Notes: a model not told the origin generated them from the sequence alone. A stretch of DNA of 64,000 nt from Plantago ovata (GCA_028274465.1 CM051455.1:101306942-101370941), one strand, 5' to 3'; positions 1-12,117 are shown, counted from the stretch's first letter. Numbers and translations: made by a program.

Positions 1-101
1 GCCTTTTTCCCTCAACTGATTCGACCCAGTTTTTAACCTCGAACCAGGTAGCCAGACGGCCCCTTCCACCGAAAAACCCCCTCACCAAACCAACGCGCGT
101 C

Positions 102-2435
102 TTGAGGAGCCAGAGACGAACTTCTAGAATTGGCGAACCAGCTCAGAATGCTCCCGAAGGTGGTGAGGCCCCGGACCCCATTTTGACAGATGATAACTCT
201 GATGCGAAGTTACCCACGAATGCTAGCGTCGTTCGAAAGAGGGAGGCTGAGTCCTTGTACCACAAGTTCGGGATACCGGGAACGTATGACATCCTTGTTC
301 TTGGTCCGGACGATAAGATGTATTGCCCTCCCGAAGATTGCGTGGTCGTTACCATCCAAGCCTTAGAGCACAGCTTTAGGTTCCCAATCTGTGATGGGGT
401 GGTTAATATTTTGAACTCCTTAAGATTCTGTCCGACTCAACTGTTGCCGAACACGGTGGGGTGTATCATAACCTTCTGTGTCAGGTGCCAGTCTATTAAG
501 CGGAAGGTTACGGCTTCTAATTTCCTCCATTTCTTTCGATGGCGGCAAAATAAGAGTGGCGGGTCTTTCTACTACTTCACTCCCATCCGAAATTTCGAAC
601 TTTTCACCAAGTTCCAATCGTCTCATGGCGCTGGGTACAAGAGGCGTTATGTGTTCGTTCGAATGCCTCCGAACTAAGATGGTACCCCCGGATTAGTTCC
701 TACGCCTCGAATTTGGCGGCGTCATAGCGGCGAAGTAGCTTGTCTTGCCCAGCGAAGTGAATGGGCCGAAAAATATAAGGGGATTCTACCCGAGGATCGG
801 ATTATCCCTTATAGTCTCTTGGTGAAGCCGATCCTGTTTCTCGGGGGTGAGTCTTCGGTTGAGCCAGAGATTCGAGGGAACATCAGAGACATGGGTAAGT
901 TTTTTTTTTTTTCTTTTTTTTGACCGTCTGATATTTTTTACCCTCGAAACTCTTTTTGTTGATTATTGGATGAAGCTTTCCCAAGAATTCCTTGCGAAGA
1001 GGGCTTTGTCCCTAGCGAACAAGAACTCGGTGCCTAAGTTTTCGGGGCCCCGTCCCCAGAATATTTCGAACATCATCGACCCTGCTATTGCTCCGTACCT
1101 CAAGCCTGGTCCGAGCCCTACTGACGGTGACGGTCCTGGTCCTTTGGGGGATGAAGTTGGTCCTGACTTGGTGGTCGGTGCTAATGCCCCTCCTTTGACT
1201 CAAGTGGAGGGTTCGGATGACAATCATGACTCGGAGCGCACCGCTTCCATGGTGCAAAGGGAGCATGCTCAAAGTTTGGCCTCTGGATAACGCAAGAGGG
1301 TCGGGACTGAGGTTGGGACTGACAAGACAATCATAGAAGTTAATGATTCTCCCGAACGCTCTGAAGGACCGAACCAGGTTTCTTCCACTTGGTCGAAAGG
1401 CGAGGGCCTTCCGGAGGTATCCTTCTTTCTTGACCCGGCTGCTGGTTTAAAGTGGAGAAACCTGATGATTTCGAGTAGCGATCAGGTCGAACTAGACAGG
1501 CTGTCGGATGGGGAGATTAGGGCCAAGGCGGCATCTCTTCAAATGCAGGTAACCTTTTGCTTCTATCGAAAAGAGTTTCCCTACTTAGCACTTGCTTTGA
1601 AAACTACTCATACTTATTCTGCGCAGGTGTTGACGGTGGCTCGAAACATCAACAACAGGATGGAGAAGAAGTCCCATGTTTCGGAGGGCTTTGATGCTAA
1701 GCTTCGGGAGGAGAAGTTGCTTCGGGAGAAAGCTCAGGTGGGTCTTTCGGCCAAGGAAAGGGAGTTGAGAGAGATGGCGAAGGAGTTGGCTCATCTTCGG
1801 GATGAGAAAGTTTCGGCGCAGGAGAAACTTTCGATTATGGAGGGGAAGAACTCGGAGTTGGTGAACAAGTTGGGGCAGCTGGCCAAGGAGAAGGAAGGTT
1901 TCGAGACGGACCTTCGCAAGACTCGGGAGGAGTTGGTAAAGAAAGGGAAGTTCTCTCGGGTGGAGGCTGTTCGAGACTTTGTTGGGTCCGGATCGTGCGC
2001 TTACATGCTGAGTAAGAGGGACGCGGAAGCCATGATTAAGGGTCGTGACTTGACGATGCACAATTGAAGTTCGGGGGAAAACTTCCGTCGGACTTTGATC
2101 CTGCTGGGGTTGTCCACCTTGAGAAGGATGGTGAAATGAAGACTCCGGCCGCCGAACTTGAAGTAGGCGAAGATGGGCAACCGATTGATGAGGAAGCTAT
2201 GTACGAGGCTCTTCAGGGTGAAGAATTTTTTGGGGTTGCTCATCCGGGTGAAGCGTCTGCTCCTATGACGGCTCCTCCGGTTCCATCATGGGTCCCTCTG
2301 TTGTGCGAGCTTGGGAATTTCGAACTAGCGTCTGTTGGGATCAACCTGTCGAACCTCTCCTACCGCGACTTCGACTCCTTGTGCGATGAGAGCCTAAGTG
2401 ATACGGCTGTGAGCAATCCTCTCGGGGCCGAATAG
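102..2435 (+). pseudogene. Antisense extra ORF of the TAT element (gypsy-type transposon domain plus coiled coil)
   Basis: The plus-strand reading frames 102-677, about 847-1290, 1465-2067 and 2064-2435 look like parts of one decayed gene. The first (191 aa) resembles the plant 'putative gypsy type transposon' domain family; the 1627-2060 part is a long charged coiled coil rich in K, E, R and L heptads. Plausible introns are visible: a GTAAGT donor at 895 followed by a T-rich tract, and a clean GT-AG intron at 1549-1626. The last part is acidic and ends at 2435. A stop at 675-677 and another near 1290 break the frame. The function of such antisense ORFs in TAT elements is not known. The family assignment is from recall of the motif pattern, with no database search. 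Confidence 0.55.
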
Positions 2436-3420
2436 CCTTGATAAACTTCGGTGGATATTTTGTGAAGGTTGAAGACTTGGTATGCCAAGTTAATGATGTA
2501 ACTGTTCGAACATCTTTTTATTTTAATTTCGCTCTTTTCCCTTCAAACACTCAACTTACGTCGTCGAACAATTTGTGGAGGATTTGGTGGGGCCATTTTT
2601 ATGCGCTTATGATTTCGGCCTCGTGGAATCCTCATCTTTTGACTTTCGAGATATTGCCTCGAATCTTTTGTATGGAATAGCTTTGGCGCCTTCTTATTTT
2701 TTTAATTTGTCTTTACTTCAAAAATGATTCCTGTTATGGAGACACAGTTTCGAGGGATCCTCTCATCGAGACCTTCAAGGCGTGGTGAAGCTTCCTGTTT
2801 CAGAAATTTATAAACACACGTTTTTGTTCGTTGTGATCATAATTTTGCATGTGCTTCCTATAAGTGTTTTTGGGATTGGGGGCTTTCGAGTGGTTTCCCA
2901 TGTCGAATTTTATGACGATGTACCTCCGTCGAGATAAACGTATAGTATCCGTTGGTTACTATCGAAACTTGTGTTATTATGTTAAGTGTTTCGATAGACT
3001 GGCGGGCCACGTATTCGATTAGTAGAACCCCGTCGGGTTGTCTAAATGGAATTGTTTCCCTCATCTCGAAAGGCATGTTCTCGAGGGGTGAGGCTCAATC
3101 GTAAGGATTACTTTTCCCTCGAATTAGTATCCTTCGTCTCGCCTCCTATGGTCACGTGGACCTGACGGTAATTTGCAAATGTAATTCGGAAACCTGGTCC
3201 GTCGATGGAATTTCGACAATCGAGGGCTGGTTACGCGTTCGTGTTATGACGATTCGAAATAATTTCGAAAAACCATCAAAAGTGATTTCATTTCGAGGCA
3301 AAATATCCCCCTTTTCAGTGACGACCTTTTCGAAGGTGGTATGGAGGGGGGTTTGCTAGTTTACAAAAAGCTATTAGAGCTGATGTTCGAATCTTCTAAG
3401 CTTCTCGACACTTGAGCTTG

Positions 3421-4832
3421 TTACGAGTAGTACTTCCTTAGATTCTTGACATTCCATGGCCTCTCTAGTTGTTTCCCCTCCAGATCTTGGAGTCTGTAGC
3501 TTCTGTTCGACAGGGCTGTCGTGACACAAAAAGGCCCCTTCCAAGGCTCTTGGAACTTCCCTACATTTTCGAGTATGTTGGCCTTTCGTAGAACGAGGTC
3601 GCCGACGTTGAAGTCTCTCTTGACGAGGTTTTTGTTGTAGGCCTTGGTCATCATGACTTGGTATCTGATTACCCTGGACCTAACATCTTCTCTTTTGGAT
3701 TCGATCAAGTCCAGTTCCAGGGCTCGAGCTTCTTCATAAGCTGGGGGTCGTACTCCTTGACCCTGAGAGATTCCACGGCGATTTCGCAAGGGATGACTGC
3801 TTCAGACCCATAAACCATGCAGAAAGGGGTTTTGCGGGTTGATGTCCTTTGTGTTGTTCGATATGCCCAGAGCACTCCGTGGAGCTCGTCTGCCCAATCC
3901 CCCTTCGAACGTCCTAACCTTTTTTCGAGGTTTTCAACAATGGTTCGATTAGTGACTTCTGTTTGCCCATTCGCCTGAGGATGTCCTATCGAGGTAAAAC
4001 TTTGCTTGAATCCCAGTTCGAGGCACCATGCTCGCAATTTTTTGCCGGTGAATTGTGCTCCATTGCCAGACACGATGACACGGGGGAGTGCAAAGCGGCA
4101 AATGATGTTTCTCCAAATGAAACTTCGTACAACCTCTTCCGTTATTTTCCCTACCGCCTCGGCTTCGACCCATTTCAAAAAGTACTCGACCGCCACTATG
4201 AGGAACTTCTTCTGGTTGGTGGATGTAGGGAGATTTCCTACTATGTCTATACCCCACCTATCGAACGGGCATGAGATAGGGGTCGGAATCAAGGGTTCGC
4301 CTGGGGCTTTGTTGTTACGGGTGAATCTTTGGCATTCGTCGCACTTCTTTGTTCGATCCTTCGAATCCTTGATGATTGTCGGCCAATAAAAACCTTGACG
4401 TCAAATTTTTTGAGCGAATGCCCTGCCTCCCGAATGGTTCCCACAACTTCCGGCATGCACTTCTTCCAAAAGACTCTGGGCTTCGTCTCTGTTTACGCAT
4501 TTGAGTTGATAACCGTCGAACGATCTTTTATAAAGATCGGTCCCGTCCCATAGGAAATATTGGGCCCTTCGTCGAAGCCTCCGTGCTTCAGCTCGGTCTG
4601 AGGGGACTACTCCTTGTTTGTACAGCTGTAAAGAAAACATTCCCATAAGTGGGGTAAGTTCATTTTCGAGGAATAGTGTGGGCCGAATATAATGGTGGCC
4701 GATTGTGCGGGTTTTCGAGCTTTTCACCTTGATGTCTGCCAACCACTCGTGGTCGGAATCAAGGATGTAAACTTCAATTTCCCTTTTCCTTTTGAGTTTG
4801 TTGTCCCCTATGGTGGGTCGTTGGACCGTCAT
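3421..4832 (-). pseudogene. Integrase of the TAT element, broken
   Basis: Read on the minus strand, 4401-4832 carries the zinc-binding start of integrase (a histidine pair in VHAGSCGNHSGG), followed in another frame by a CDEC cysteine pair near 4340. The catalytic core is in 3705-4292: WGIDIVG holds the first Asp and QTEVTNRT the Glu. The second Asp is replaced, since the usual SDNG motif reads SGNG near 4075. The C-terminal part (3421-3789) continues in a shifted frame to its stop. Together these cover a near-complete gypsy integrase that cannot be active because of the frameshifts and the Asp-to-Gly change. Confidence 0.8.
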
Positions 4833-4949
4833 GAGGATGACCTATTAACACAAAGTGGGTTTTTAGATTTGGTAGACATATTCGTTTTCCGCGAATCTTT
4901 ATTTGAAGTAAGGGCATACCTGTCGGGTAGCGATCGTTTGTGACGAACT

Positions 4950-7900
4950 CCCGAATTTTGCTAGCCCGTCGGTGATCTTGTTGAGTGTTCGAGATATCTG
5001 TGATATTTTGACACTTTTGAAATTGGGGATGATGCTTCTGAGTTCCGCTAAGTACAGCTTCATTGGTTCTTCCTTGGCTTCGAATATTCCAGCGTGTTAT
5101 TGAGCTACCAGTTGCGAATCAGTGTATAAACGCACATGCTTCGCTCCTCCTTCAAGTGAGAGTCGTGATGAACGCACGGATTATCAGTTCCGGATTATCA
5201 AATAAATTTGTTATTTAGCCAAAGGCAATTCACAACTACAACGAAAACCGTAGTGTAGCAGTAGAATAACCTCAAGTGTCGATCTCTAAGGACTATAACT
5301 AGCTTTATCTAATCTAATTTAGAATATAAAACAGCAGACGGTTTAGCAAAGGTTTTTCTTAACAGATAATGGAGATTGGTGATAGTATGGTCCTTCAAAG
5401 CATAACGGGTTAATAATCATGCGTAAATTCCTCGGTTTTGCATGGAGATCTTTGATCAATGAATTGTCATGTTGTAATTATCAAACACTACGAAGATATA
5501 GATTTAGATAGGTCAAAGACCAATGAATTGTCCAATTGTGTGTAATAATTAATCAACAATACGAAGATAGAGATTTAGATAGATCAAAGAAATAAAGCAA
5601 TAACACGGAGTATAATGTGCGATATAGCCATTAGCATAATTATCAACCCTTCGCTAAGAATTCACATACTATCACCAACGAGAAGTTTAGCTACTCATAG
5701 TTGTCATGCAATCAACAGAAATCATAGAAGAAAACATGCTGAAAGATATATAAAAATAAGTAGAAAAACTGTAAGATACAATGTTACCGAAGGTTGTCAG
5801 TCTCCGAAGAATCGCGATCTTACAAGCTCCAAACTGCTATGAAAAAGTATCTCCTAAGCTATGAACCCCCAGAACAGGCTCTGGGAAGTTCCTACCTAAA
5901 ACTACAGAGGAAGGTCAGAGAATAGGTCTGGAAAAGTATGAAAATCGGAGAAAAACTGAGCAACTATATATAGGCTTCGAAATAGTGTGGGGCGAAGGGC
6001 CCCACACACCGGGCGAGTCGCCTGGTGTGGGGCGATTCGCCCCACATCCCGGGCGATTCGCCCGGGAGTATTTTTCGGGAATTTACGCGTTTTCGACGCG
6101 TTTTTGGATTTATTCCCCTTTTCGGACTCGGTTTCTGACTTCTAGTGGCCTTCTAACCTCCAGATTCGACCCCTAGACTTCAAATCTTATCCGGAAACCT
6201 TCAGATACTCCAATTAGGCTTCTGGAACACCAATTCCTTGTCAACTTCAATATAATTGCCCAGAAATCCTCGTTTTTCAACCAAAACCTGTAAAATAAAA
6301 ACTAAAGGGAAACGTGACACTATTCTAATAAAATGCACTAAAATATAGCTAATTTAACATAGAGGATAACTAAAATAGGTGAAAAAGACTCGAATGAAAG
6401 TGTAAAATACACATTCATCAAGTCGTAAGCCTATGAGTGCGGCTTCATACACATTCATCAAGTCGTAAAATACACATTCATTCTTCGTTGTTGGTAGCTG
6501 GGAACAACAATCGAACTACGAAATCCACTTTGACTCCGGAGGGGTCTATCATGTGGATTCCTACCCCTCCTTGCCCCTTGTGGAGGAGCCGTCCACATAT
6601 ACTTCTCATCGGGGCTCCATATTCTCTCCTTTCAGTGCTTCTTTGAGAATGTGGACGCATTCGAGCTCTTCCTTAACGCCCAAGAAAAATTCGGCGATTA
6701 CTTGTGCTTTCTTGCCATTTGGGGCGTGGAATTCGATGGAATACTCCAAGAGTTCGACGGCCCATTTCACGAGGTGCCCTGAGAGGTCGAGCTTTCCCAA
6801 AATCCTCTTCAAGGGGGGTGGGAAGTGAGGATCACTATTTCGTGAGCTTGGAAGTAGGGGCGAAGACTTCTGGAAGCTAACACCACGCAATATGCGAGCT
6901 TCTCGATTTCCAGGTAGTTAACGTCTGCCTAGGTGAGGACTTTGCTCAGATAGTAGATGGGTTGATGTTGGATCCTTTCGATTCTTACGAGTACCGAACT
7001 AATGACTTCTCTGGAGATGGCTACGTCTAAGAATAAAGTATCCCCTTCTCGAGGTTTCGAGAGTAATGGGGGCCTCGAAAGATGTTCCTTTAGATCTATC
7101 ACCGCTTGTTCGCTTTTGAGTGGAGAATTTTTTCTATTTCGGAGCACCTTGAGGAAGGGCAAGCTTTTCTCTCCTAACCTTGCGATGAATCTACTCAGGG
7201 CGATGACTCGTCCCACCAGCTTTTGAACTTCGTTGATGTTTCGAGGGCTAGGGAAGTCCAAGACGGCTTTGATCTTATCTGGGTTGGCTTCGATTCCTCT
7301 TTGAGTGACCATGTATCCCAAGAACTTTCCTCCTTTGACCCCAAAGGTGCACTTCGAAGGATTGAGTTTCATTTCGAATTTCCTCAAAATTTCGAAGCAA
7401 CTACTCATATGTTCGATGTGGTCTTTTGCTTCGAGGCTTTTGACTAGCATGTCATCGACATAAACTTCCATCGTTCGGCCGATTTCTTGTTCGAACATCA
7501 TGTTAACTAAGCGTTGGTATGTGGCTCCAGCATTTCGTAACCCAAAGAGCATGACCCTAAACGAAAAAACTCCGGAATGAGTGACGAATGTTGTTTTGTC
7601 TACGTCTTCACGGGCCATGGGGACCTGGTAGTATCCTTGGAATGCATCCATGAAAATCAATCGTTCGACACCGGCTGTCGAATTGACTAGCTGATCAATT
7701 TGAGGGAGGGGGTACGTATCCCTGGGGCAATGTTTGTTGAGGTCCGTGAAATCATTGCACATCCTCCATTTCCCATTTCCTTTTCCCACTAGGACGACAT
7801 TACAAAGCCAATCCGAGAACTTCGTAGGTCGAATGTGTCCCGCTTTGAGTAGCTTGGATACTTCTTCATCAATGATCAAGTTCTTCTCTCGACTGAAGTT

Positions 7901-8452
7901 TCTTTGCCTCGGGCTGACGGGCTTGGCCTTGGGATCTACGTTGAGTCGGTGCACAATGATCCGGAGATCGATCCCCTTTAGGTGCGTGGTTCCCCAAGCA
8001 AAGACGTCTGAGTTTGTTTTCAAGAAGAGAATAAGGGCCATCTCCAGGTCTTCCGGGAGATCCGCTACTATTTTAGTGGTTCGATGTATGAGTCCATCGA
8101 ATAGTATGAGATCCTTGACCTTGGAGCAAGTCTCCATGCTCTCCTCCGAGGAATTTGAAGGAAAGTCGAAGCTGTCTGCATCGACGACCATACATTGTTT
8201 CTTCGAAGGGGGGGTATCGGGTTGTTTTTCCTTGGAATTTTCGACTCTTTGAGGTTTGGGTTGGGCGGATGCGCAGTAGCATTCCCAAGCTTCCTTCAGG
8301 TCTCCTAGGACTTCGCCTACTCCTCCTTCTGTGGGGAATTTTAATTTCATATGGTAAGTAGATGCAACCGCTTGGAATTGGTTAAGTACGGGTCGGCCGA
8401 ACAGAAGGTTTGACGATGGACCCGCCGAAACCCGACAACTGCGTGGAAACAT
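4950..8452 (-). pseudogene. Reverse transcriptase and RNase H of the TAT element, interrupted
   Basis: The 507-aa minus-strand frame 6929-8452 contains the gypsy RT core, including the YVDDM active-site box, the preceding palm and finger blocks (KWRMCNDFTDLN) and the start of the connection domain. The 6606-6890 frame continues it (LSGHLVKWAVEL...QVIAEFF). RNase H starts near 6600 (VDG and PATNNE blocks), is cut by the solo LTR at 5166-6420 with its AGTCG target duplication, and resumes left of it, where YTDSQLVA can be read near 5100. The coding block is therefore continuous apart from the insertion, short filler DNA (see findings) and several frameshifts. Confidence 0.82.
5166..6420 (-). 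mobile_element. Solo LTR of the Athila-like gypsy family
   Basis: The sequence begins TGATGAA and ends TTCATCA and is flanked by perfect 5-bp target duplications AGTCG (5161-5165 and 6421-6425). It matches the LTRs at 19293-20606 and 24106-25395 along its length. Orientation is taken from the full element, which is on the minus strand. A palindromic TATA box CTATATATAG lies at 5964-5973, and GC-rich hairpins (about 5985-6070) lie just upstream of it on the minus strand. With no internal region, it is a product of LTR-LTR recombination. Confidence 0.93.
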
Positions 8453-9005
8453 CCGCGAAGCCCTGTCCTTCGATCTTCATTTTCTTTAGGGTCGTCGTGG
8501 TGATGACGTTTACAGAGCTTCCGGTATCCACTAGAATCTTCCGAACCGAAAAGCTAGAAATTACCATCGAAACAACCAACGGGAAGTTTGGGTCTTGGTT
8601 TTGTGTTGTTTCTGGTGGGGGAATATCCGATTCGTCGAAAGTGAGTGCCTGCCTCTGCACTTCGAGGTTTCCTACATTGAAGGTCAGAGAACCCTCTGTG
8701 TACGCATTGCGCATCCTCCGTGTTGTTCGGTTTCTCTCTTTCCGACAATCTCCTCCGGTGGGCCTCCCGGCTATGTACCGTATCTCATCGAAAATAGGCT
8801 CATTGTCGAATTTATTCTCTTCTGCTTCGGTGTCTCGGGCCTCACGGTATACCTCGGACTGCATGGGCAAGGGGGGTCGGGCGGAAGGGGGTCGAACCAC
8901 TTCCGACTTCCTTCTTTCGGTGGATCTCACCATTAGGGTTCCGTTACCATCGGTGTATTCCCCGGCGTAGCCGTTTGCTACGATCCAGTCTAGCTCTATA
9001 TTCAA
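8382..9005 (-). pseudogene. Aspartic protease region of the TAT element
   Basis: A 207-aa minus-strand frame with the retropepsin active site VDTGSSVNV at about residues 160-168, preceded by a long polar linker. It overlaps the start of the RT frame by about 70 bp in another register. Family knowledge: this protease cleaves the gag-pol polyprotein. No zinc knuckle is obvious between it and the gag piece; 9006-9140 still reads as linker with a frameshift. Confidence 0.78.
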
Positions 9006-9140
9006 CTTGATACATCGATCTATATCGTGGCCTAACTGCTTGTGGAACTTGCAAAATTCTCTTGAATTCTTTGTGGTGTTGGTTTCCTTGTGCTTCTTGG
9101 GCCATCGAACGAAAGGTGCCTTCTCGAAAAGAGTGAAAAC

Positions 9141-9611
9141 TTAACGTTGTGGATATCGAACTGCTCTTAGGTTCCTTCGAGGTAAGCGTTTCTCGTTGTA
9201 CCCCCGTTCCTTCAAGGGATCTTTGGGCCGGTCTCTTTCTTCCTTGACTTGGACTCTTCCCTTGCTAGGGCCTTGTTCCCTGGACGGAGATATTCCACGT
9301 TCGCGACTTGGTGAAGCCTCGAAAGCCAATTTCGCTTCCTTGATCATCCTTTCTTCCTCGATGTACTTGTTCACAATGTTAGACAGACCTTCGGCGGTTT
9401 CGGGCATTTCTCTCGAGACTTCCGAAGCCAATCCTCGGTTTCGGGTGTTTGTGAACAGGGCTTTCCTTCGAAAGTTCATGGGGTGGTCGTTGACTTGTAG
9501 TGCCACAACATTGAATCGTTGCCACCATCGCCGGAGCGACTCGTCTTTTTTCTGGATGATATCTTGCAAGCAGCTGCTGGATTGTCGGGATTTCTTGTAA
9601 TCACCATCCAT
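9141..9611 (-). pseudogene. Truncated gag of the TAT element
   Basis: A 156-aa frame with the C-terminal half of the plant retrotransposon gag domain (DESLRRWWQRFNVVALQV, then a region rich in R and K). The usual N-terminal capsid part is absent: homology stops at about 9611 and the sequence beyond (9612-9845) does not look like gag. The element was truncated here by deletion or rearrangement. Confidence 0.72.
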
Positions 9612-9845
9612 TCAAGACTTCAAGTTCAGTGGTTTCTTCTCCATTAAGATCACACCAGACCAGACAATGAAGCATTGTCCAGAACAAGAGCAGCACCTAA
9701 GGCATGGAGGAATCAAATTCGACGCTTCAGGAGAAGAGAATAAGCTGACTCAGAATAAAAAGACGACGTAGCCTCGAGTATCAGAATTTAGTTTAGCTTT
9801 GCATACTATGGAAATAGATGGAATGCAGAACACTCCTTCGATTAA
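9612..9845. other. Unassigned sequence between the truncated gag and a MITE
   Basis: No convincing gene. The stretch adjoins the broken gag end and may be residual leader of the TAT element or unrelated flanking DNA. Confidence 0.4.
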
Positions 9846-9847
9846 TA

Positions 9848-10102
9848 CTCCCTCCTTTCTTAATAACTTGACGTTTTAGAATTTTAACTATTTTTAGAAT
9901 AAATGTCATTTTAGACTATAGCCCCTACTAATTCACTTTCATTTAATTAAAGTAGTGCTACTTTATTGGGTTTTTGTCTCTTGGGGACAAAATTAGTTTA
10001 TTATTACAAAGCTACTTACTTAATGATAGGAATAGACTAATAATAGTTTTTCTTAATTTGTGTGAAATAGCTAAAATGTCAAGTAATAAAAATAGGAGGG
10101 AG
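9848..10102. mobile_element. Stowaway-type MITE (about 255 bp)
   Basis: Terminal inverted repeats begin CTCCCTCC and end GGAGGGAG, extend with mismatches to about 25 bp (left ...ACTTGAC, right GTCAAGT...), and are flanked by TA dinucleotides at 9846-9847 and 10103-10104. These are the hallmarks of plant Stowaway (Tc1/mariner-derived) MITEs. There is no coding capacity. Confidence 0.88.
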
Positions 10103-10161
10103 TATTTAACATTACTAATGGTTGCACATGCACATAAACTACTGAGTTATACATTACGTCA

Positions 10162-10813
10162 GGGAAAATTGCATATTTGGTCACTCAACTCAACGTCCCC
10201 CTCGAATACGGTCCAAAGTGATTTCTAAAAATGCAAATACGGTCCCCCACACTCTGATAAATGAATTAGGGCGAATTAGACAGTGACATGGATGATGAAT
10301 TGGATAATAATTCTAAAAAAAAAAAAAAAATTTAAAAAAATCCCAAAGAGCTCCAGATCGGAGCTTTTCCGATCTGAGTCTGCTCCGCCCAATCGGACGG
10401 AGCTAAGAGCTCCACCAAAGTGGAGCTGTGATAGCTCCTCCATGACGGAGCTCAAAGCTCTAGATTGGAGCTTTAAAAGCTCCGATCTGGAGCTCCCATG
10501 GCGGAGAAGCTCTGATCTGGGGCTTCAATGGCGGAGCTTTAACTGCTCCGCCATAGCTCCACCCATGGTCGGACGGAATCCGACCACGGCTGGAGGATAA
10601 ATTGTTTTTAAATTTTCATTGTTATTTTTAATTTTATTATTACTTTTTTTTATTTTTCTACTTATTTTTTAGCCATCTCATATGCCACATATGCAAATAC
10701 GTATAAATACAGAGTTTTATACGCCTTATGGATCAAAATCGCAATTTTTAAAATCATTTGGAACCAGTTTCGAATGGGATGTCTAGTTAGGGGGGCAATT
10801 ATGCAATTTTCCC
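10162..10813. mobile_element. MULE-like non-autonomous element with AGCTCC palindrome array
   Basis: The terminal inverted repeats GGGAAAATTGCAT and ATGCAATTTTCCC bound a 652-bp element. It is flanked by the near-perfect 10-bp direct repeats CATTACGTCA (10152-10161) and CATTACCTCA (10814-10823), one mismatch, a duplication size typical of Mutator-like elements. Its centre (about 10344-10600) is a run of palindromic modules built on AGCTCC...GGAGCT stems with differing loops. No transposase is encoded. Confidence 0.78.
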
Positions 10814-10823
10814 CATTACCTCA

Positions 10824-11380
10824 CCACGTCCACAGGTAAAAAAAAGGCCTTAACTGGCAACAATCAAGAGCTTAAGATTATTCATAAAATATTTTATCAT
10901 ACCTCATCTATCTTGTTCCATCACATAATTCTAATTCAAATTATATTCAGTTTTACAATTCCATAATCAGAAACATAACAATATGATGGAACCTTGGTCG
11001 GATATTGCCGATCCGTGCGGCGGACAACGACTTGTCCTGGCCCATTGTCATGAAGGAATCGCCTTGTTCAGGTCTTTGTGTAGAGTTAATGACTCTAGGC
11101 ATATTTCATCGTAATCAACTTGTATATTAATGAATAAAAGAGCCACTTATATAGTGGTGGAAATACAATGCGATAAGGTAAATAAAGGATAAGAATGGTA
11201 ATGTAAATCCTAACAAATCTCCTAGAATATCTCTCGATAATTATAGAGATTTACCCTATAATTCCCATTTCTCTCATGGCGTACGACGATTGATGCAGGT
11301 CATCTTGAGCCAACTCCCTTGGGTCGAGCGATGATGGTGGTGTCCAGTTGAGGCACCCTTCCCGTTTGAACATGGTATCA
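10824..11380. other. Non-coding stretch, possibly a decayed LTR
   Basis: AT-rich with scattered unique sequence and no credible ORF. It adjoins the minus-strand protease remnant at 11387-12120, so it may be that element's internal or LTR sequence, but no terminal dinucleotides or duplicate copy could be found. Confidence 0.3.
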
Positions 11381-11386
11381 CGGATG

Positions 11387-12117
11387 CTATCCTCGAGAGA
11401 TATCGTTGTAGATCGACACCAGTTCTCCCGCTTGGAAGATTACGTCATCCGGCCCTCGCACAGGTAATTTCCCATTAATCCTAGGCGACAGTTTCACCTT
11501 GCGGGCAATCTTCTTGTGCATACGGATCTCCCATATGCGCATAGCATTGCATCTCGAATGGCAACCCATAGTGCAAGGTGGTGGTGGTCATCTTAGCAAA
11601 ATCAACAAAGTATGGGCTGATTTCTATGAGCCACGGTACCCCCAGCAGGACATGTGCCAATCATGACAGCACAGGTACCTCATTCAAAGCGATAAGCTGG
11701 TGTGCTCCTTGATCTTCATGGTTACGCATTCAAAGAGATAAGGGCTATCCATCTCGGTTCCATTGGCGGCGATGTCATGCATCTTTTTCTTGATGTGATT
11801 GGCGGATGGCTCGCCGATCAAGTCAATCAAGCGAGTCGAGATGAAGTTCCTCCCCGATCCACTATCGACCATAGCCCAAACCCGGTGCCCATTGATTGCA
11901 ATCGGTAAGTACATAACCGATGGTCCTTGGTATTGGTCCGCATTACTCCTAGCGGTGTCCAGGTCTTCTCCAACTCCTTGAAGCTTAATAATCTTCCAGA
12001 GGGACTATAGGGCTCGAATCCGTGCAAGGGTTGAGGGCCGTTCATTGACTTTTGGTCAATGAAGTCCACCAGATTCTCCAATTCAGGAGTTGTCAGTGTC
12101 TTGAGCTCCTCGTCAAA
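11387..12117 (-). pseudogene. Gag/protease remnant of a third LTR retrotransposon (left part)
   Basis: On the minus strand, 11827-12120 encodes a gag-like C-terminal segment (FDEELKTLTTPELENLVDF) and 11684-11914, in another frame, encodes a retropepsin-like segment with the active-site-like VDSGSGRNFIS. The reading frame is cut at 12117 by the copia insertion and resumes at its other side (27325-27480), which shows the copia landed inside this ORF. No RT is visible further left. A frameshift near 11900 separates the two segments. Confidence 0.6.

Larger units (their letters stand above)
1..9611 (-). mobile_element. Degenerate TAT-type Ty3/gypsy retrotransposon, truncated
   Basis: Pieces in minus-strand order are gag (9141-9611), aspartic protease (8382-9005), reverse transcriptase and RNase H (4950-8452, interrupted) and integrase (3421-4832), the Ty3/gypsy domain order. 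Beyond integrase, on the opposite strand, lies an extra ORF (102-2435), a layout known from plant TAT-lineage elements. The gag N-terminus, primer site and 5' LTR are missing at the right, where gag homology stops near 9611. The 3' LTR is not visible and must lie left of the window or be lost. Frameshifts, stops and a mutated integrase make it non-functional. A solo LTR interrupts it at 5166-6420. The stretch 2440-3420 between the antisense ORF and integrase holds no recognisable gene. Confidence 0.8.

Noticed and set aside
5985..6070. CRISPR-like array (repeated GGGGCGATTCGCCCC units)
   Set aside because: Plant LTR promoter region; units are adjacent hairpins without regular spacers and recur only in this LTR family.
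11369..11384. TGGTATCA as a tRNA-Met primer site with an LTR to its left
   Set aside because: Only eight bases match, no LTR partner or terminal TG...CA pair was found, and the nearby protease remnant is on the other strand.
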